Below are positions 28,591-38,184 of a stretch of DNA of 64,000 nucleotides, piece by piece. The translations under genes and the position numbers were made by a program. Each line of letters begins with the position of its first letter. Positions within the stretch are counted from its first letter, which is position 1. The stretch is from assembly GCA_965201045.1 (NCBI GenBank), contig OZ241746.1, positions 4,712,001 to 4,776,000 on the forward strand, written 5' to 3'. The notes under the pieces are model-generated. The model ran no database searches, had not been told where the DNA came from, and was given only the letters and a program-made list of their open reading frames with translations. This DNA comes from JAPORK01 sp026710285 (lineage in GTDB: Bacteria; Pseudomonadota; Gammaproteobacteria; Pseudomonadales; Endozoicomonadaceae).

Positions 28591-31500
28591 TTACTTTATA
28601 AATAGTGCCGCTATCTGAACTGTATCGTTTGATACTTTAACTCCAAGTTGTTTTGGATTAAAACGAGTATAACCAACAGAATTAAATAATTCTTCACCCT
28701 CATCTACATACGACGACAACCAATCGTCACTGCCACTTAAACCATCTGGTACAACATACAGGGTACCGCCTGGTTTTAATGCGGCATATGCTATTCTTAA
28801 AAAATCATCTCTTGAACCTTGCTGAAGTATTTTATCATAAACATTTTCACCTGTTTTTTCTATCGCATTTGCTATGGGTTGATCAAGATATAGGGTATAA
28901 TCAGGATCATAGTCAGCATCTGTAGAAAATATAGTAGCCCCAAAAAAACTATTATTGCAGTCCGGATTCAAATTTTCACCACATCCAAAAACAGCTAATC
29001 TTGATTCAGAAGTAACAAAAAAGTCAAAACTTCCATTACTTCCTGACTCCGATTCATTTATACCTGAATCATTGATGGCACTGTCGACCATGCCACTTAC
29101 ACTGCTATTATTTTCCAGTTCCGTATGAAATATAGTTTCAGAACTTGTTACAGATGCTTCATCCTCTAAATCAGATATATGAGTTAACGCTGAAAACATT
29201 GATTCAGTTGACTCCTCTAAATTAGCTAATGCAGACGCTGTTTTCACCGAAGTGGCTACGGATACTAAACCTCCCAGCTCTTCTCCTCCTGTTTCTGCTG
29301 CTCCTATCAGACCTGCAGCTGCATCTATACCTGTAATGATAGCCGCAAGTCCGACTACAAATAATCCACCTCCATAAATCCTTCCGGTCATCATTGAGGC
29401 TTGCTGTAAGCCCTTATTAGCCGGTTTCACTGTTGATGCAAAAGACAGTGCAGCCGGAACCGAAAAAGACAGTCCCATCAGCGTTGGACCAAAAGGTATA
29501 GCCATGGCACCCCACATCAGTGATCTTCCAATCCCTCGGAGAAACCTATTATGAGATATGCTCATCCCCAGACTAAAAATAGTGTTAGCCAGACTAAAAA
29601 CTTTGCCTAACCAATTTGGTATATTACCACTGGGATCATTATTCATTATTGGATTATTACTGCCAAAGGCATATCCGTCACCGGCAGGATCTTCACTGAC
29701 AAAATAGCGCTGAGACGGATTATAGGTACGATGACCATCTCCTAAAAATTGCCATCCTGTTGCAGTATCCGTTATTTCACCATTAAAACCTTTCAGGATT
29801 TGTTGAAAAGCTGGAACGGTTGTATTTTGTTTCCCGTAAGACCACACCATACCATAGGGACTATAGATATTGTGTTGTTGTACAACCCATCGGTTTGATG
29901 CTTTATCCTGTTTTAATATGCTAATCACATCACCCTTATAATTACTTTCATTCCAGCTGGTAATCATATCATCCGTTGTTTTAATCTCTGCGGATGGATA
30001 GCTAATTCTGTGTATATTATTAGCTGTATCAGTTACAATTTCACCTTTGAGTGATTCTCCCTGATAAATCATCTGTCGGATGCCGTTTTTAGTAGCTGTC
30101 CTGATTTCTTTACCCTGACCATCATAGTCATAACGGCTAACCATACCGGCAACATTAGCGACCTGTGTTATCTGGTTAAAAGAGTTATAACTGATTTTGT
30201 TACCTGCACCATCAACGGTCATATTTCCGGTTATATCATAAACAAAGTGATGGGTATCAGATTGCTGATTATTCCACTGTGTACCGATCGCAGTTAATCG
30301 TAGTGGTATTTCATTATTTGCATAAGAATAAGACATCGTTTTACTCAATGAGTGCCACTGGTCAGATGAAGTATCAATTAACTTCTCAGTAACACTTGCA
30401 ATACGATTAAGTCGTGCAAATTTATAATTCTGTTGTATAATAACCGGAGCTGTTTTCAGATTATCACTACTAAATGCTGTATCATGCGGACAAAGTATGT
30501 TATTTCCCTCACAATTCATTGAGACCAGATTATCCATACGATCATAACGATAACTCATTGTTGCCTGATGATTCTGATCATCACTACGTTGTAAACGGGT
30601 AATATTTCCATCATCATCATAAACAAAAGATTCAGTATGTAGTGATTTTCCATTAATACTGTCTTTTATAGTCTCTGCCTGACCCAATGAATTATATGTA
30701 AGCATACGTATCATACCATTACCATACACTTTCTTTACTACACGGGAAAAAGGATCATACACTAACTGTTCAATCTGTGTTGTATGACCAGTATTTGTCT
30801 GATAGCTTTTCTCTGCAGGTCTGAGTAGTTTATCAAATCTATAAATAACTTTGTTATGCTGAGAATCTGTACGGCTGACAAGGTGGTGGTAGCTATTGTA
30901 AGCCAGCGTTTCGGCACTACTTGCGTACCCATTAATACCTTTATGCAAAGTACTTACTAATAGTCCATCATCCCGATAATGATAAACGGTAACACCGGTA
31001 TTATCACTCACTGTTAATGGTTTATGCGTTTTATGATCATAACTGATCTGTAAAAATACTTTACCATCCAGACTATCTGCCACAGGTAGTTCAATGTTGT
31101 TGTAAGATAAAGTTATATCGTGCCCATTGGATTTTTTAATAGAAGATAACTGACCATTTATATTATAATAGTAAGTCGTTTTTTTACCATCTTCTCCGGC
31201 TGACCATAATTTTTGACCTGCCGCATTAAAGCTTGCCGATGCCAGCAAATATTGCCCTCCTGTTACCGGTATAACCAGATGCTGAATAATATTACCAGTA
31301 AGATCATAGATATTATGCTGTTTATCTCCCACAGGATTAATTATATCTGTCACATGTCCAAAAACATCATAGCGTTTCTGTACGACTCTTCCCATAGGGT
31401 CTTCAGTACTGATAAGACGATCAAAACCATCGTAGGTCATTTTAAAAACTTTTGCCTCTGGCTGTTTATCTCCCTCTGTACATAGCACTCCCACAAAAGG

Positions 31501-34113
31501 TAGCATGCCTGTTGTTGCTGGTAATATAATCTGTTCAAGCGGCTTTCCTGTTACACTACTAAGACCTATGGTTACAGCAGTACGATTGTTTTGTGCATCT
31601 TCTGAATAATGGACTATACAGCGGTATGCATCATCATATGAGGTAACTTCTGTTTCTCCGTCAGGCAGATGTTTTCTGATCAAACGTCCAAGTAAATCAT
31701 AATCAAAACGGGTGGTCAGCGCTACTGGTACTCCGCTATTCTGACCATTATCTGTATAACGTGTACTTACTGACACTTTCCCCTGAGCATTGTAACTAAT
31801 CTGCGTTTGTTGCTGCCATAATCCAGGCTGAAGATGCCCCTGAAGATCAGTTTTTTCAATGTAAGTTGCCAGCTTTCTACCTGCACCATCAAAAATTACT
31901 TTTTTTTGTATGCCATTTGGTGCAGTTATAGTGACACTATTTTCATTTGCAGATAACCGGTACTGATTGCGGATTGTTTCTGTAAAAGGCGTACCTGCTG
32001 CATCAGTATGTGCTGTGAGTCGACCCAGTTTATCATATTCAAAGGTTTGAATATTTTTTTTATCTGCAGAAATTACCCGTAATGTTTTAGGAACAAATAA
32101 GCTTTTTTCAATTAATGATGAGACTACAGCGTGATTGTTTGCCACATCGATGTAAGCTGAAATAGTTTCGGTACCTCCTTTATTTAAGGTGTACTGATAA
32201 TGGTGGATAACCTCCTTAACACTTCCTGCCGGAAGATTCGTTCCTGTTAGTTTTTTCTGTTTTAACAAACCATAAGTCAAAGGATTATTTTTATCCTGGT
32301 AGTACTGATACGTTTCTGTTCGCTGTTCATTACCACTTTTAACTGTACTTTTATAAAGCACCAGCGTATACCCTGATTTATTCCTGTTATCTGCTTTTTG
32401 ATAATCTATCTGTTTTATCACCGGAGAGAGAAGCGTACTATTTTTTACCGGAGCAGGAAAAACTTCTGTTCGTTCTACTACAGAAGCTACCGGCCAGCCA
32501 GCTGGTGCAGCCGGACAGTGACTATCACCATGTTGTGGGCAGTAAATTGTTTCTGTTTTACGACCATAGCCATCAGTTTGACTGATTAATCTCCCGTAAT
32601 CATCATAACTTCTATTGACTACTGTTTTTGCCGGTGTAAACAGATTATCTCCCCAGCTTTTAGTGACAATCTTTAAAGGCAGAGAATAGGTATCCGGTAG
32701 TTGACTAAAAGTAGTATTTGCACAACCATCTTTTTTATCTATACGGCAAAAATAAATTTCAGCTTCATTCAGTCGTTTATTCGTTTCATTACTAACCGTT
32801 GTAGTATCAATTAATAAATGATATTTGTTATACGTTCTGATTATGTGCACCTGTCCGTTATCTTCTTTTGTCTGATAGGTATAATCTGAAGGTGCTTCAA
32901 ACAGTATATCTCTCTTCGAATCCGGTATTGCAATTAAACCAGCGTTAAAACCAAGATAATCATGATTGTTACTATTTGTTCCGGTATAGCTGTAATTTAT
33001 ATTTATCGGCGGCTGATTTGTACCGGGAACCATCCTCACCTGTTTCACCACACAAATCGACTTAAATGGTTGCAACGAATCCTGATGATTTATAATATTG
33101 GGTAATTTCATCGAATGATTACAATCATAAGTAAATTGTTTTTCCATTCCGGTAAAATAGTGAATATCCGTTAGCAGATTCTGATTATTGTTATGAGCAT
33201 CATAATTCAAATGAATTTCTCTGGAACTATTAATACTCTGTTGATAGCTACTTTGAGGAAACCAGATATTACGCACTTCACTGTTCTCTAAACTAATACG
33301 TATATTAACTGCTTTTCCCTGCACATCATAACTGGTAACTGTCAGATAATTATCTTTTCTTTTAAGCCAGATTGAGTGACCATTATCATCTGTTATTTTT
33401 TCTAAAAGATGGCTTCCTGGCATATATTTAAAATTAACACCCTCTCCATTTTGCTGTTCCATGCGAATTTCATAACCATCATGGTCTAAAATATCCTGTA
33501 TTCCGTTTGTTGATTTAATGTCAAGATCTCCTTTTTTGTCATTAGTAATGATGACATCTTTCAGCTTGTGATACAGTGGATGCCAGCTGCCGTCAGGGTG
33601 GTACTCCAGAAAAAAACTTTTCCCTGCGCTGGTATTTAACTGATGTGTTACCGGATTATAGTGGGTCAAATTCCATACCCAGCCACATCCGAGATGATCC
33701 GGGTCCCCTTTTGCACTACTGTTATAATTCATCTCCAGATCAATATCAGGACCATGACCAAAATTACTCATCAATAATCCAACTTTCACAGAAACCATCA
33801 GTACACCCGTTCGGGGATCTACTACACTATTTCCACTTTTAGTAAAATTAAAAGAGTTGGACCAGATAGACAGATTATTATTTTCCTGTGTACCCAGCAG
33901 TGAGTGATGATTTATTTTATTTTTTTTATTTGCACCCGGGTTATATTGTTCCAATGATATTTCTTTATCAGGACAGGGATTATGATTATATTGATAAGCT
34001 TTATTTTTTCCAATAGCTAAATTTATTCTTCCAAAACATAAAAATAAAAATAAAAATAGTATTATGTTGATAAACGCACACAGTTTTTTATTTGTTCTTA
34101 TTATGATCTGCAT
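28591..34113 (-). CDS. RHS-6: exported RHS/YD-repeat protein with methyltransferase-like tip
   Basis: An 1840-residue RHS protein. It begins MQIIIRTNKKLCAF and continues into a strongly hydrophobic stretch (INIILFLFLFLCFG), the export signal. YD repeats fill the core, with the second Asp of the paired DPxG motif at residue 1493. The motif reads NNDPSG here, where relatives have NSDPSG. The hydrophobic segment (MGLSFSVPAALSFAS) is shared with RHS-7 to -10. The linker has acidic and Ser-rich runs. The tip (about 1703-1840) begins SRLAVFGCG, followed by C.N instead of the usual C.H, then VYDKILQQ and ALKPGGTLYVV. A stretch of five CGGATT hexamers lies 61-90 bp upstream of the start codon, so expression could vary with repeat number. 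I see no good Shine-Dalgarno sequence. Confidence 0.92.
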   Translation of the reverse strand: MQIIIRTNKKLCAFINIILFLFLFLCFGRINLAIGKNKAYQYNHNPCPDKEISLEQYNPGANKKNKINHHSLLGTQENNNLSIWSNSFNFTKSGNSVVDPRTGVLMVSVKVGLLMSNFGHGPDIDLEMNYNSSAKGDPDHLGCGWVWNLTHYNPVTHQLNTSAGKSFFLEYHPDGSWHPLYHKLKDVIITNDKKGDLDIKSTNGIQDILDHDGYEIRMEQQNGEGVNFKYMPGSHLLEKITDDNGHSIWLKRKDNYLTVTSYDVQGKAVNIRISLENSEVRNIWFPQSSYQQSINSSREIHLNYDAHNNNQNLLTDIHYFTGMEKQFTYDCNHSMKLPNIINHQDSLQPFKSICVVKQVRMVPGTNQPPININYSYTGTNSNNHDYLGFNAGLIAIPDSKRDILFEAPSDYTYQTKEDNGQVHIIRTYNKYHLLIDTTTVSNETNKRLNEAEIYFCRIDKKDGCANTTFSQLPDTYSLPLKIVTKSWGDNLFTPAKTVVNRSYDDYGRLISQTDGYGRKTETIYCPQHGDSHCPAAPAGWPVASVVERTEVFPAPVKNSTLLSPVIKQIDYQKADNRNKSGYTLVLYKSTVKSGNEQRTETYQYYQDKNNPLTYGLLKQKKLTGTNLPAGSVKEVIHHYQYTLNKGGTETISAYIDVANNHAVVSSLIEKSLFVPKTLRVISADKKNIQTFEYDKLGRLTAHTDAAGTPFTETIRNQYRLSANENSVTITAPNGIQKKVIFDGAGRKLATYIEKTDLQGHLQPGLWQQQTQISYNAQGKVSVSTRYTDNGQNSGVPVALTTRFDYDLLGRLIRKHLPDGETEVTSYDDAYRCIVHYSEDAQNNRTAVTIGLSSVTGKPLEQIILPATTGMLPFVGVLCTEGDKQPEAKVFKMTYDGFDRLISTEDPMGRVVQKRYDVFGHVTDIINPVGDKQHNIYDLTGNIIQHLVIPVTGGQYLLASASFNAAGQKLWSAGEDGKKTTYYYNINGQLSSIKKSNGHDITLSYNNIELPVADSLDGKVFLQISYDHKTHKPLTVSDNTGVTVYHYRDDGLLVSTLHKGINGYASSAETLAYNSYHHLVSRTDSQHNKVIYRFDKLLRPAEKSYQTNTGHTTQIEQLVYDPFSRVVKKVYGNGMIRMLTYNSLGQAETIKDSINGKSLHTESFVYDDDGNITRLQRSDDQNHQATMSYRYDRMDNLVSMNCEGNNILCPHDTAFSSDNLKTAPVIIQQNYKFARLNRIASVTEKLIDTSSDQWHSLSKTMSYSYANNEIPLRLTAIGTQWNNQQSDTHHFVYDITGNMTVDGAGNKISYNSFNQITQVANVAGMVSRYDYDGQGKEIRTATKNGIRQMIYQGESLKGEIVTDTANNIHRISYPSAEIKTTDDMITSWNESNYKGDVISILKQDKASNRWVVQQHNIYSPYGMVWSYGKQNTTVPAFQQILKGFNGEITDTATGWQFLGDGHRTYNPSQRYFVSEDPAGDGYAFGSNNPIMNNDPSGNIPNWLGKVFSLANTIFSLGMSISHNRFLRGIGRSLMWGAMAIPFGPTLMGLSFSVPAALSFASTVKPANKGLQQASMMTGRIYGGGLFVVGLAAIITGIDAAAGLIGAAETGGEELGGLVSVATSVKTASALANLEESTESMFSALTHISDLEDEASVTSSETIFHTELENNSSVSGMVDSAINDSGINESESGSNGSFDFFVTSESRLAVFGCGENLNPDCNNSFFGATIFSTDADYDPDYTLYLDQPIANAIEKTGENVYDKILQQGSRDDFLRIAYAALKPGGTLYVVPDGLSGSDDWLSSYVDEGEELFNSVGYTRFNPKQLGVKVSNDTVQIAALFIK

Positions 34114-34173
34114 CTTTTTTGTAATCTCTGTTTGGTTGAAATGAGATGAATTGTATACTTACAGATATAGCTT

Positions 34174-34203
34174 CGGATTCGGATTCGGATTCGGATTCGG
34201 ATT
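34174..34203. repeat. CGGATT hexanucleotide repeat, five copies
   Basis: Five perfect tandem CGGATT units lie 61-90 bp upstream of the RHS-6 start. The homologous site upstream of RHS-7 (about 36777-36790) has only one degenerate unit (TTTGGCTTC), so the repeat expanded here after duplication. Confidence 0.9.
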
Positions 34204-34526
34204 CTTTAAGTAAAGTAAGTTAGACAAGAAATATTTGTTTTAGTTTTAGCTTACTCAAACAGCACAATAAATTTTATATACCTTTAAAATCACAAAATCT
34301 GTTTATTTTTTTTAAATATATCCATTCAACTTTAAAACACCGGATTTTAATTTTTTACTATCCTTTAATAATGAATAATGAGGGTTTATCATAAAAAAAT
34401 AAATCTGGCATTTCCAGGTTAAACGAGTATATAAGCAATCATGCAGATACTTTATTTGAGCTGATATCAGTCAACTATCAGGTTACACAGATCAATTACA
34501 ATTTAACACTATTGCTACCAGTGTGT

Positions 34527-34546
34527 TGAACACCTTCTGGTACTCA
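34527..34546 (-). terminator. 3' hairpin of RHS-7 (wobble-paired stem)
   Basis: On the minus-strand RNA, UGAGUACC pairs with GGUGUUCA around a 4-nt loop: eight pairs, two of them G-U. On the plus strand those two positions would be mismatches, so the structure fits RNA read from the minus strand. It follows the RHS-7 stop by about 20 nt. Confidence 0.5.
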
Positions 34547-34565
34547 TTCTTGTTGATTTTATAAG

Positions 34566-36721
34566 TCATTTTGTAAATACTGTTACTCCTTGAAACCTAC
34601 CATCGTTAGATTTATAGCCAAAGACTTGCTCTAGATTATAACGAGTAACACCAGTCTCTGGGAATAGGTCCTCACACAGATCAATATATTCAGAGAACCA
34701 CTCATCAACGTCATTGCCACCACCTGGATGAATAACGTAGAACTTGCCGCCTGGTTTTAATGCAGTATATGCTACTTCTGACCAGTCACCTTTAGATTCT
34801 TGAAGTATTATGTCATAAGTATTTGTACCTACTGTTTTCATTATCTCTTCTAAGGGTTGATTTAAATTCACGGGAAAATCAGGCATTTGGTTAAGATCCT
34901 CCGAAAAAGTGGTCATCCCCTCATGATCACAGACTACATCCGGACCTCTGCCACACCCGAAAATAGCTTTTTGTACTCGGGGAAGATACTCACGATTGAT
35001 ACGTTCAAGAGCTGCTCTAAACTCTTCTCCGTCTTCAATTAAGCTTTCATTATCGTAGGTACCGGTAGGCAGTTTAGATGCACTTTCATATACACTATTG
35101 TCCAGCTCTTCTGAGGAACTCATTACTTCAGAAAGCTCATCCATTGCCGGAACATAGCCTGTGAGCGGATTAGCTATTACCTGAAATGCATCAATAGTTG
35201 CTGTGAGTAATATTTCTGGATCTTCTGCTACTGCTCCTGCTGCTTCTGCTGCACCTATCAGACCTGCAGTTGTACCTATACCTGTAACAATAGCCGCAAT
35301 TCCGACTACAAATAATGCGCCGGCATAAATCCTTCCGGTCATCATTGATGCTTGCTGCAAGCCCTTATTGGTCGGTTTCACTGTTGATGCAAAAGACAGT
35401 GCAGCCGGAACCGAAAAAGACAGTCCCATCAGCGTTGGACCAAGGGGTATAGCCATGGCACCCCATATTAGTGATCTTCCAATCCCTCGGCAAAACTTAT
35501 TATGACTTATGCTCATCCCCAGACTAAAGACAGTGTTAGCCAGACTAAAAACTTTGCCTAACCACTTTGGCATATTACCGCTGGGATCGCTATTCATTAT
35601 TGGATTATTACTGCCAAAGGCATAGCCGTCACCGGCAGGATCTTCACTGAAAAAATAGCGCTGAGACGGATTATAGGTACGATGACCGTCTCCTAAAAAT
35701 TGCCACCCTGTTGCAGTATCCGTTATTTCACCATTAAAACCTTTCAGGATTTGTTGAAAAGCTGGAACGGTTGTATTTTGTTTCCCGTAAGACCACACCA
35801 TACCATAGGGACTATAGATATTGTGTTGTTGTACAACCCATTGGTTTGATGCTTTATCCTGTTTTAATATGCTAATGACATCGCCTTTATAATTACTTTC
35901 ATTCCAGTCAGTGATCGTACTATAACCAGGTTTCCCTGCACACTATAACTGGTAACTATGAGATAATTATCTTTTCTTGTGAGCTAGATTGAACGACCAT
36001 TATCATCTGTTATTTTTTCTAAAAGATGGCTTCCTGGCATATAGTTAAAATTAACACCCTCTCCATTTTGCTGTTCCATACGAATTTCATAACCATCATA
36101 GTCTAAAATATCCTGTATTCCGTTTGTTGATTTAATGATAAAATTTCCTTTCTTATCATTAGTAATGATGACATCTTTTAGCTTGTGATACAGCGGATGC
36201 CAGCTGCCATCAGGCTGCTGTTCCAGAAAAAAACTTTTTCCCCCACTTGTATTTAATTGATGAGTCGCCGGATTATAGTGGGTCAGATTCCATGCCCAGC
36301 CACGTCCGAGATGATCAGGATCTCCTTTTGCACTACTGTTATAATTCATCTCCAGATCAATATCAGGACCATGCCCCAGATTACTCTGTAATAATCCAAC
36401 TTTCATAGAAACGAGCAGTATGCCTGTCCTTGGGTCTACTTCACTGTTTCCGCTTTTAGTAAAATTGAAAGATTTAGACCAGATGGATATATTATTATTT
36501 CCCGGTGCACCCAGCAGTGAGTGATGATGATTTATTTTATTTTTTTTATTTGCACCCGGGTTATATTATTTCAATGATATTTTTTTATCAGAACAGGTAT
36601 TATATTGATAAGCTCTATTTTTTCCAATAGCTAAATTCATTTTTCCAAAATATAAACATAAAAATAGTATTATGTTAATAAAAGAGAATAGTTGTTTACT
36701 TATTCTTGTTATGATCTGCAT
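34566..36721 (-). pseudogene. RHS-7: internally deleted RHS pseudogene
   Basis: The 5' end at 36721 reads MQIITRISKQLFSF and matches RHS-6. Codon 52 is TAA (36568-36566), where RHS-6 has a Gln codon. A second nonsense codon replaces the Trp of the SIWLTRKDNY block near 35990. Near 35930, sequence coding YSVQGN (about residue 275) is joined out of frame to STITDWNES (about residue 1410), which removes roughly 3.4 kb of YD-repeat core. The 3' part remains open from about 35930, with an ATG at 35801: DPAG...DPSG pair, hydrophobic segment, acidic linker and an intact tip (QKAIFGCGRGPD, C.H, YDIILQES, ALKPGGKFYVI). The tip is closely related to that of RHS-8. The tip could still serve as a donor for recombination. 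Confidence 0.95.
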
Positions 36722-36963
36722 CTTTTTTATCTTTGTTTAGTTGAAGTAAGATGAATTGTATACTTACAGGATATAGCTTTGGCTTCTTTTTTAAATAAAG
36801 TCAGTTAGACAAGAAATATTTGTTTTAGTTTTATCTTACTCAAACATCACAATAAATTTTATATATATTTAAAACCACAAAGTCTGTTTATTTTTTTGTG
36901 AATATATTCATTCAACTTTAAAACACCGTATTTTAATTTTTTACTATCCTTTAATAATGAATA
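36722..36963. promoter_or_regulatory. Divergent intergenic region between RHS-7 and the helix-turn-helix gene
   Basis: A 242-bp AT-rich region from which RHS-7 reads leftward and the helix-turn-helix gene rightward. It is duplicated at 34114-34377, upstream of RHS-6. Such a layout is typical of a regulator beside its target, but no operator or promoter element can be named from sequence alone. Confidence 0.35.
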
Positions 36964-37704
36964 ATGAGGGTTTATCATAATGCAAAACCGCGAAAAAAAC
37001 GTGTAGCATTATCAGCAGAAAAAAAGGCTGAACTTTGTCGGCTAGCCCCTGAGATGACCTATAATCAACTTCGTAAACATTTCAACGTAAGCGAGAATAC
37101 TATTACAAGGATATTAAAAAGAAATAGCATAAGTCTCTCCGGTACAACATCACGACTTAGGCAATTCGATATATTAAAAATGTGTAGAAATGGAAAAAAA
37201 ATCTGTGAGATTGCTACATCACTTGGTTTTTCCCAAAGTTATGTCAGAAGAGTAATAAAAAGATATAATAGTGGAAATGGTTATTTCCCAGAAAATAAAA
37301 CAACTAACAACCCTGGTAGCAGCAAAACAGAAGAACCTACTGTAAGACGGCGAAAAAAAAGTGTAGAATTATCAGCAGAAAAGGAGGCTGAACTTTGTCG
37401 GCTAGCCCCTGAGATGGACAACAATCTACTTATTCAATATTTCAACATAAGCGACAGTACAATTACAAAGATATTAAAAAGAAATGGCATAAATCTCTCC
37501 AAAACAACATCAAAACTTAGGGATTTCAATATATTCAAAATGCATACAAATGGAAAAAAAGTCCGCGAGATTGCTAAATTACTTAATTTGTCCAAAGGTC
37601 ATGTCAGACGTATAATAGGAAAATATAGGCATGGAAATGGTCATTTCCCGGAAAATAAAACAACTAACAACCCCGGTAGCAGTGAAACAAAAAATCTATT
37701 ATGA
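36964..37704 (+). CDS. Tandemly duplicated helix-turn-helix protein
   Basis: A 246-residue basic protein made of two 120-residue copies (1-120 and 121-240) in exact register. Each has a basic start (RKKR / RRKK, then LSAEK), a first helix-turn-helix-like segment (QLRKHFNVSENTITRILKRN / LIQYFNISDSTITKILKRN), a second one (EIATSLGFSQSYVRRVIKRY / EIAKLLNLSKGHVRRIIGKY) and a linker ending PENKTTNNPGSS. The fold type suggests the DNA-binding half of a Tc1/mariner- or IS630-like transposase; no catalytic domain is present. It may be a domesticated regulator of the flanking RHS genes or a transposon relic. It is the only plus-strand gene inside the array. Its stop overlaps the start of a further short frame (ATGA). 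Confidence 0.75.
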   Translation: MRVYHNAKPRKKRVALSAEKKAELCRLAPEMTYNQLRKHFNVSENTITRILKRNSISLSGTTSRLRQFDILKMCRNGKKICEIATSLGFSQSYVRRVIKRYNSGNGYFPENKTTNNPGSSKTEEPTVRRRKKSVELSAEKEAELCRLAPEMDNNLLIQYFNISDSTITKILKRNGINLSKTTSKLRDFNIFKMHTNGKKVREIAKLLNLSKGHVRRIIGKYRHGNGHFPENKTTNNPGSSETKNLL

Positions 37705-38061
37705 GATTGCGAAAATCACACCCACCATTATTAGAACAGGATAAGGATCTCATAATAAAGAAAGGAAAAACAGGCATGCCTGTCCATGAAATTTCTGATG
37801 AGTTTGAGGTTTATGCGAAAACTATTTATAAAATATGTGAAAAAAATGAAGATAAATCTATGTAAAGCTCCAAAACAGGTGAGGTTTCTTATACCTGAAA
37901 ACCAAACAAATGGAAAACACTAAAACAAACTATTAAAAATAATGTTTAGTCTTTGTCGTTTATAGAAATGATAAAAAAAGAGTTTAAGGAAGGGTTGATT
38001 TTTACCGGGAGATCAGAAAGTCAATAGTCCTAGTACAAGTAAAACAGATAATACACCTTAA
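37701..38061 (+). pseudogene. Third, decayed helix-turn-helix unit
   Basis: Starting at the ATG that overlaps the previous stop, 37701-37865 is open for 54 codons (MRLRKSHPPLLEQDKD...). It aligns with the first helix-turn-helix of the preceding units (IxxxFxVxxxTIxKIxxKN pattern). After its TAA the homology resumes in another frame: 37999-38061 reads FLPGDQKVNSPSTSKTDNTP and stop, equivalent to the PENKTTNNPGSS linker. The block is 361 bp long against the 360-bp period of the intact units. The gene therefore once had three units, and the last is broken by a stop and at least one frameshift. The 54-codon frame could still be made by translational coupling. Confidence 0.65.
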
Positions 38062-38184
38062 TAAACCCTTCCGATCATCATTGATTGTGGTCATTTTATC
38101 TCTCCGGTCTTGGATCATTATATACCTTAATCGGGCTGGTAGGTTTTAGGATACCATGTCACTCATTCTTGTTAATTTTATAAG
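38062..38184. other. Spacer with a scrap of RHS sequence
   Basis: About 26 bp at 38062-38087 match, with a few changes, the RHS region coding MMTGRVY just after the DPxG pair (for example 38976-39000). It is therefore a broken end of an RHS unit abutting the helix-turn-helix block. The remainder up to the RHS-8 stop has no gene and no clear hairpin. Confidence 0.5.

Larger units (their letters stand above)
34114..34565. other. Spacer RHS-7 / RHS-6 with remnant of the helix-turn-helix gene start
   Basis: Positions 34114-34392 are homologous to 36722-36978, the region between RHS-7 and the helix-turn-helix gene. The homology runs to the ATG of that gene and its first five codons (MRVYH, ATG at 34378), then stops; the frame ends after 14 codons. 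The spacer therefore holds the amputated 5' end of a second helix-turn-helix gene copy. The rest, to 34565, contains the 3' hairpin of RHS-7. Confidence 0.75.
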
